Below, piece after piece: positions 60,823 through 64,000 of a DNA stretch of 64,000 nucleotides; positions within the stretch are counted from its first letter, which is position 1; each line of letters starts with the position of its first letter. The position numbers and the translations under genes were made by a program. The DNA comes from Klenkia soli (lineage in GTDB: Bacteria > Actinomycetota > Actinomycetes > Mycobacteriales > Geodermatophilaceae). The notes under the pieces were generated by a model. That model ran no database searches. It was given only the letters and a program-made list of their open reading frames with translations, and was not told the DNA's origin. The stretch covers positions 186,001 to 250,000 of the forward strand of contig NZ_FNIR01000002.1 of NCBI RefSeq assembly GCF_900103975.1, in the 5' to 3' direction.

Positions 60823-63129
60823 ATGACCGCTGTGGCCCCGACCCGTGCCGACGCCGCCCTCCGCGAGATCGAGGAGCGGGTGCTGTGGTTGGCCAGCGCG
60901 ATCGTCGACCACGCCAACCGGGTGCGGCCCAACCCCACCGGGCTGAAGGTCGGCGGGCACCAGGCGTCGTCCGCGTCGATCACCACGATCATGACCGCGC
61001 TGTGGCTGGAGACCCTCGGCCCCGAGGACCGGGTGTCGGTCAAGCCGCACGCCTCGCCGGTGCTGCACGCCCTGGAGTACCTGCTGGGCCAGCTGCCCGC
61101 CGACAAGCTCACCACGCTGCGGGAGTTCGGCGGCCTGCAGTCCTACCCCTCGCGGCTCAAGGACCCCGTGCCCGCCGACTACTCCACCGGCTCGGTCGGC
61201 ATCGGGGCCACCGCGCCGATCTGGGGCGCGATCGCCCGCCGGTACGTCAACACCCAGTTCGGCACCGGGGGCGCCGGCCGGCAGTGGTCCCTGGTGGGGG
61301 ACGCCGAGCTCGACGAGGGCGCGGTGTGGGAGGCCGTGGTCGACCCCATGGTCGCCGAGCTGGGCGAGGTCGTGTGGGTGGTGGACCTGAACCGGCAGTC
61401 GTTGGACCGCGTCGTCCCCACGTTCGGCGCGACCCGGTTGCAGGGCATGTTCGCCGCCGCCGGCTGGCAGGTGCTCACCGTCAAGTACGGCGCGCTGCTG
61501 GAGGAGCTGTTCACCCGCGACGGCGGCCCCGAGCTGCGCGACCGCATCGACGAGATGACCAACCCGGAGTACCAGCGCATGCTGCGCCGCTCGGCCGACG
61601 AGCTGCGCGCGCAGCTGCCCGGGGACGGCGCCGGGGCCGCCGCGATCGCGGGCCTGATCGCCGGGGTGGCCGACGACGACCTGGTCGCCGCGGTGCGCAA
61701 CCTGGGCGGGCACGACCTCGCCGCGCTGCGCACGGCGTTCGGGCAGATCGACGACACCCGGCCCACCGTGGTGCTGGCCTACACGCTGAAGGGCTACGGG
61801 CTGGCCACCGAGGGGCACCCGCAGAACCACTCGGCGCTGCTCAGCGAGGCCCAGCTGCACGAGCTGGCCGCCCGCGTCGGGGTGGACCCGGCCGACCCGT
61901 GGGCCCGCTTCGCCCCGACGTCCGAGCCCGGCCGGTTGCTGTCCGCCGCGGCCGGGCGGCTGGCCCGCACCGAGCACGAGGGGGCGCCGGCCCCCGCCGT
62001 CCCCACCGACCTGGGGCGCACCCCGAACGGGACGGCGACCACGCAGGCCGCCCTGGGCCGCACCCTGCTCGACCTCAACCGGGCCGCCCCCGAGGCCGGC
62101 GCCCGCGTGGTGACGGTCAGCCCGGACGTGTCCAGCTCCACCAACCTGGGCGGCTGGGTGAACAAGGTCGGCGTCTGGTCGGCCGAGGACCGCCGCGACT
62201 GGTTCTCCGACGACCCCGAGACGATCCTGCACTGGCGCGAGCGGCCCAGCGGCCAGCACGTCGAGCTGGGCATCGCCGAGGTCAACCTGGTCGGGCTGAT
62301 GGGCGAGCTGGGTTCCACGTGGAACCGGTGGTCGCAGCCCCTGTTGCCGATCGGCGTCATGTACGACCCGTTCGTCTCCCGGGCGCTCGAGCCGTGGAGC
62401 TTCGGGGTCTACGCCGGTGGTCAGTCGATCCTGGTCGGGACGCCGTCCGGGGTGACGCTGGCCGGCGAGGGCGGGGCGCACCAGTCGATCACCACGCCGT
62501 CCATCGGGTTGGAGCAACCCGGCGTGGTCACCTACGAGCCCGGGTTCGCCCTCGACACCGAGTGGTGCCTGCTCGCCTCGCTGGGCCGGCTGGGGCGACC
62601 CGACGGCACGAGCGCCTACCTGCGGCTGTCCACCCGGCCGGTCGACCAGACCCTGGCCGCGGTCCCCGACGACCCGGCCGCCCGTGAGCGGCGCCGTCGG
62701 CAGGTGGTGGCCGGGGCGTACGTGCTGCGCCGGGTCGCCGAGCCCGCCGTCACGGTGGTGACGATGGGCGCGATGATCACCGAGGGCCTGGCCGCGGCCG
62801 ACCGGCTCACCGGGCTCGGCCACCCCGCCGACGTCGTGGTCGTCACGAGCCCGGGCCTGCTGTTCCGCGCGCTGCAGGCCCGCCGGGGCCAGGACGACGC
62901 CGCCACCGCCGTCCTCGACCAGGCCTTCCCCGCCGACCGGGCCGTGCCGATGGTGACCGTGCTCGACGGCCACCCGCACACCCTGGCCTTCCTGGCCGGC
63001 ATCCACCGGGTGCCCGCGGTGCACCTGGGCGTGACCCGGTTCGGCCAGTCCGGCGACCTGGCCAGCGTGTACCGCCACCACGGCATCGACACCGACGCGG
63101 TGGTCGCCGCCGCCCTGGACCTCGTCTGA
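60823..63129 (+). CDS. Transketolase/AceE-like thiamine-diphosphate enzyme
   Basis: A 768-residue ThDP enzyme. The N-terminal half has GGHQASSASITTIMTALWLETLGPEDRVSVKPHASPVLHALEYLLG, SVGIGATAPIWGAIARRYV and the GD...N cofactor motif (LVGDAELDEGAVWEAV through VVDLNRQSLD). The middle domain contains HVELGIAEVNLVGLMGELG, followed by a transketolase C-terminal domain. The overall plan recalls homodimeric pyruvate dehydrogenase E1, but it is about 100 residues shorter and no E2 or E3 gene is near. It may decarboxylate or ligate a 2-oxoacid of the pathway. CACCCT 7 nt before the ATG suggests a leaderless start. Confidence 0.85.
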   Translation: MTAVAPTRADAALREIEERVLWLASAIVDHANRVRPNPTGLKVGGHQASSASITTIMTALWLETLGPEDRVSVKPHASPVLHALEYLLGQLPADKLTTLREFGGLQSYPSRLKDPVPADYSTGSVGIGATAPIWGAIARRYVNTQFGTGGAGRQWSLVGDAELDEGAVWEAVVDPMVAELGEVVWVVDLNRQSLDRVVPTFGATRLQGMFAAAGWQVLTVKYGALLEELFTRDGGPELRDRIDEMTNPEYQRMLRRSADELRAQLPGDGAGAAAIAGLIAGVADDDLVAAVRNLGGHDLAALRTAFGQIDDTRPTVVLAYTLKGYGLATEGHPQNHSALLSEAQLHELAARVGVDPADPWARFAPTSEPGRLLSAAAGRLARTEHEGAPAPAVPTDLGRTPNGTATTQAALGRTLLDLNRAAPEAGARVVTVSPDVSSSTNLGGWVNKVGVWSAEDRRDWFSDDPETILHWRERPSGQHVELGIAEVNLVGLMGELGSTWNRWSQPLLPIGVMYDPFVSRALEPWSFGVYAGGQSILVGTPSGVTLAGEGGAHQSITTPSIGLEQPGVVTYEPGFALDTEWCLLASLGRLGRPDGTSAYLRLSTRPVDQTLAAVPDDPAARERRRRQVVAGAYVLRRVAEPAVTVVTMGAMITEGLAAADRLTGLGHPADVVVVTSPGLLFRALQARRGQDDAATAVLDQAFPADRAVPMVTVLDGHPHTLAFLAGIHRVPAVHLGVTRFGQSGDLASVYRHHGIDTDAVVAAALDLV

Positions 63130-63169
63130 GGCCCGGCGCCCAGCGTCGATCAGGGGGGTGCGCGGGAAT

Positions 63170-63225
63170 CCGTCCTCCTGCACGAGATCTGGTGGGGGAG
63201 GACGGACCTCCGCGCAGGAGGACGG
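63170..63225. terminator. Terminator-like inverted repeat between convergent genes
   Basis: CCGTCCTCCTGC (63170-63181) and GCAGGAGGACGG (63214-63225) are perfect 12-bp arms. A second GAGGACGG at 63199-63206 allows an alternative shorter hairpin. It lies between the transketolase-like stop and the convergent small gene's stop. Confidence 0.6.
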
Positions 63226-63226
63226 C

Positions 63227-63475
63227 TCAGCGGCGGTTGCGCGGGTGCTGCCGGGCGGTGCGTTCGTTGCCCCGGGCGTAGTTGCCGGTCACCCGGGCCA
63301 TGAGCTGCTGGGGGTCGGCGCCGGCCTCGAGCTGGGCGAGGAACCGGGCCGCGGCGTCCCCGCGCAGGGTGGTGGCCGCCCGCCCGTGGTGCTGGATCTC
63401 GACGTCGCCGCTGGCCCGCACCTGGTGCACGAAGCCGTCCGGAGGAGCTGCCACGGCGGGGATCCTCGCCCGCAT
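63227..63475 (-). CDS. Small conserved hypothetical protein
   Basis: An 82-residue protein, or 75 from the GTG at 63454. The core DGFVHQVRASGDVEIQHHGRAATTLRGDAAARFLAQLEAGADPQQLMARVTGNYARGNER has the look of a small actinobacterial protein that often stands alone: beta strands followed by two helices and a basic tail. No function is known to me. It lies downstream of ilvA on the same strand. Confidence 0.7.
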   Translation of the reverse strand: MRARIPAVAAPPDGFVHQVRASGDVEIQHHGRAATTLRGDAAARFLAQLEAGADPQQLMARVTGNYARGNERTARQHPRNRR

Positions 63476-63497
63476 CCGGCGCGCGGTCGAGCCGGTT

Positions 63498-64000
63498 TCA
63501 GACCAGGAAGCGGTAGGCCGTCGTCCCCGGGGCCAGGTGCTGGATGCGCAGCGGGCCGGCGGCGATCCGGGCCAGCAGCGGGGTCAGCCCGGCGGCGGCG
63601 CCGAGCTCGATGCCGACCAGGGCGGCGCCGGTCTCGCGGTTGTCCCGCTTCTGGTACTCGAACAGCACGATGTCGTCGTCCGGGCCGAGCACCTCGTGCA
63701 GGAACCGGCGCAGCGCTCCGGGCTCCTGCGGGAACTCGACCAGGAAGTAGTGCTTGAGCCCGCGGTGCACCAGCGAGCGCTCGACCACCTCGGCGTAGCG
63801 GCTGACGTCGTTGTTGCCGCCCGAGAGCAGCGCGAGCACCGTCGTCCCGGGGTCGACGACGACGGCCCCCGACGCCAGCGCCGCGCTGGCCAGGGCGCCG
63901 GCGGGCTCGGCGATGACGCCGTCCACCTGGTACAGGTCGAGCATCTCGGTGCAGACGGCGCCCTCGGGCACGGCGACCAGCTCGACCCCGGCGTCCCGGA
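63498..64000 (-). CDS. ilvA: Threonine ammonia-lyase (IlvA), C-terminal part
   Basis: The last 167 codons of a gene whose start lies beyond 64000. The PLP-domain end is visible in VAEPAGALASAALASG and LLSGGNNDVSRYAEVVERSL, followed by one ACT-like regulatory domain (HYFLVEFPQEPGALRRFLHEVLGPDDDIVLFEYQKRDNRETGAALVGIEL). A single ACT-like domain fits the shorter actinobacterial IlvA. It deaminates threonine to 2-oxobutanoate for isoleucine synthesis. Confidence 0.9.
   Translation of the reverse strand, partial: RDAGVELVAVPEGAVCTEMLDLYQVDGVIAEPAGALASAALASGAVVVDPGTTVLALLSGGNNDVSRYAEVVERSLVHRGLKHYFLVEFPQEPGALRRFLHEVLGPDDDIVLFEYQKRDNRETGAALVGIELGAAAGLTPLLARIAAGPLRIQHLAPGTTAYRFLV

Overview
This 64 kb window is about 72-75% GC. 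It carries RbpA, GTG starts throughout, many leaderless starts with a TANNNT box 6-7 nt ahead of the start codon, DtxR/IdeR-type iron boxes and an NDMA-dependent (mycofactocin-type) alcohol dehydrogenase. Together these indicate a high-GC actinobacterium. The one-cluster chemotaxis system with tandem receptors, plus the general gene style, suggest a motile member of the Geodermatophilaceae (Modestobacter / Blastococcus / Geodermatophilus) or a near relative. That placement is inference. I see no tRNA, rRNA, CRISPR array, prophage or insertion sequence.

Layout. 0-4 kb: housekeeping and orphan genes (a divergent CGNR regulator/EamA exporter pair, a small HTH protein, rbpA, gamma-carbonic anhydrase, prfC). 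4.4-18.7 kb: one rightward chemotaxis locus, cheA-cheW-four MCPs-an unknown gene-cheB-cheR-cheY-cheX-cheY-cheX. A sigma28-like promoter precedes cheB, and most genes from cheB on overlap by 4 nt. 18.7-21.2 kb: metY-metX behind a SAM-IV-class riboswitch. 21.3-29.8 kb: an ABC exporter with a divergent MarR gene, tatA, an alcohol dehydrogenase, a SigE-family ECF sigma factor with its probable anti-sigma partner, MscS, and an acyl-CoA dehydrogenase-like protein. 29.9-37 kb: an iron-siderophore uptake locus (binding lipoprotein, two permeases, ATPase and a small protein resembling a decayed ABC ATPase) marked by three iron boxes and interrupted by a BCCT transporter. 37-44.6 kb: a TetR/acyl-CoA dehydrogenase pair, DUF2277, NDMA-dependent ADH, an SDR, and a mannitol-type PTS (IICBA) divergent from a polyol-type dehydrogenase with a CRP-like site between them.

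44.6-63.1 kb is an accessory catabolic region: an FMN-dependent LLM monooxygenase; an aldehyde dehydrogenase-flavin reductase-ribBA operon; a TDT transporter with a LysR gene; a CaiB CoA-transferase-HMG-CoA-lyase-like-FMN reductase operon; a DinB protein and Zn-dehydrogenase; an AraC regulator; a nitrilase with a PNPOx-like protein; a SCO6745 protein with a second AraC; and a transketolase/AceE-like enzyme. Four transcription units here share one operator-like motif, ATCCGC(C/T)(C/G)AG with GCGCA close behind. Two copies of one long palindromic element lie at 46.03 and 58.65 kb. My reading is a coordinated, previously undescribed flavin-dependent oxidation pathway feeding CoA-ester chemistry. 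Its substrate is unknown. The window ends inside ilvA (threonine ammonia-lyase).

The strongest leads are: (1) the shared-operator catabolic regulon with a dedicated riboflavin supply; (2) the 774-bp near-identical duplication between two chemoreceptors; (3) the unknown gene inside the che operon; (4) the paired palindromic elements; (5) the riboswitch with a partial internal duplication.
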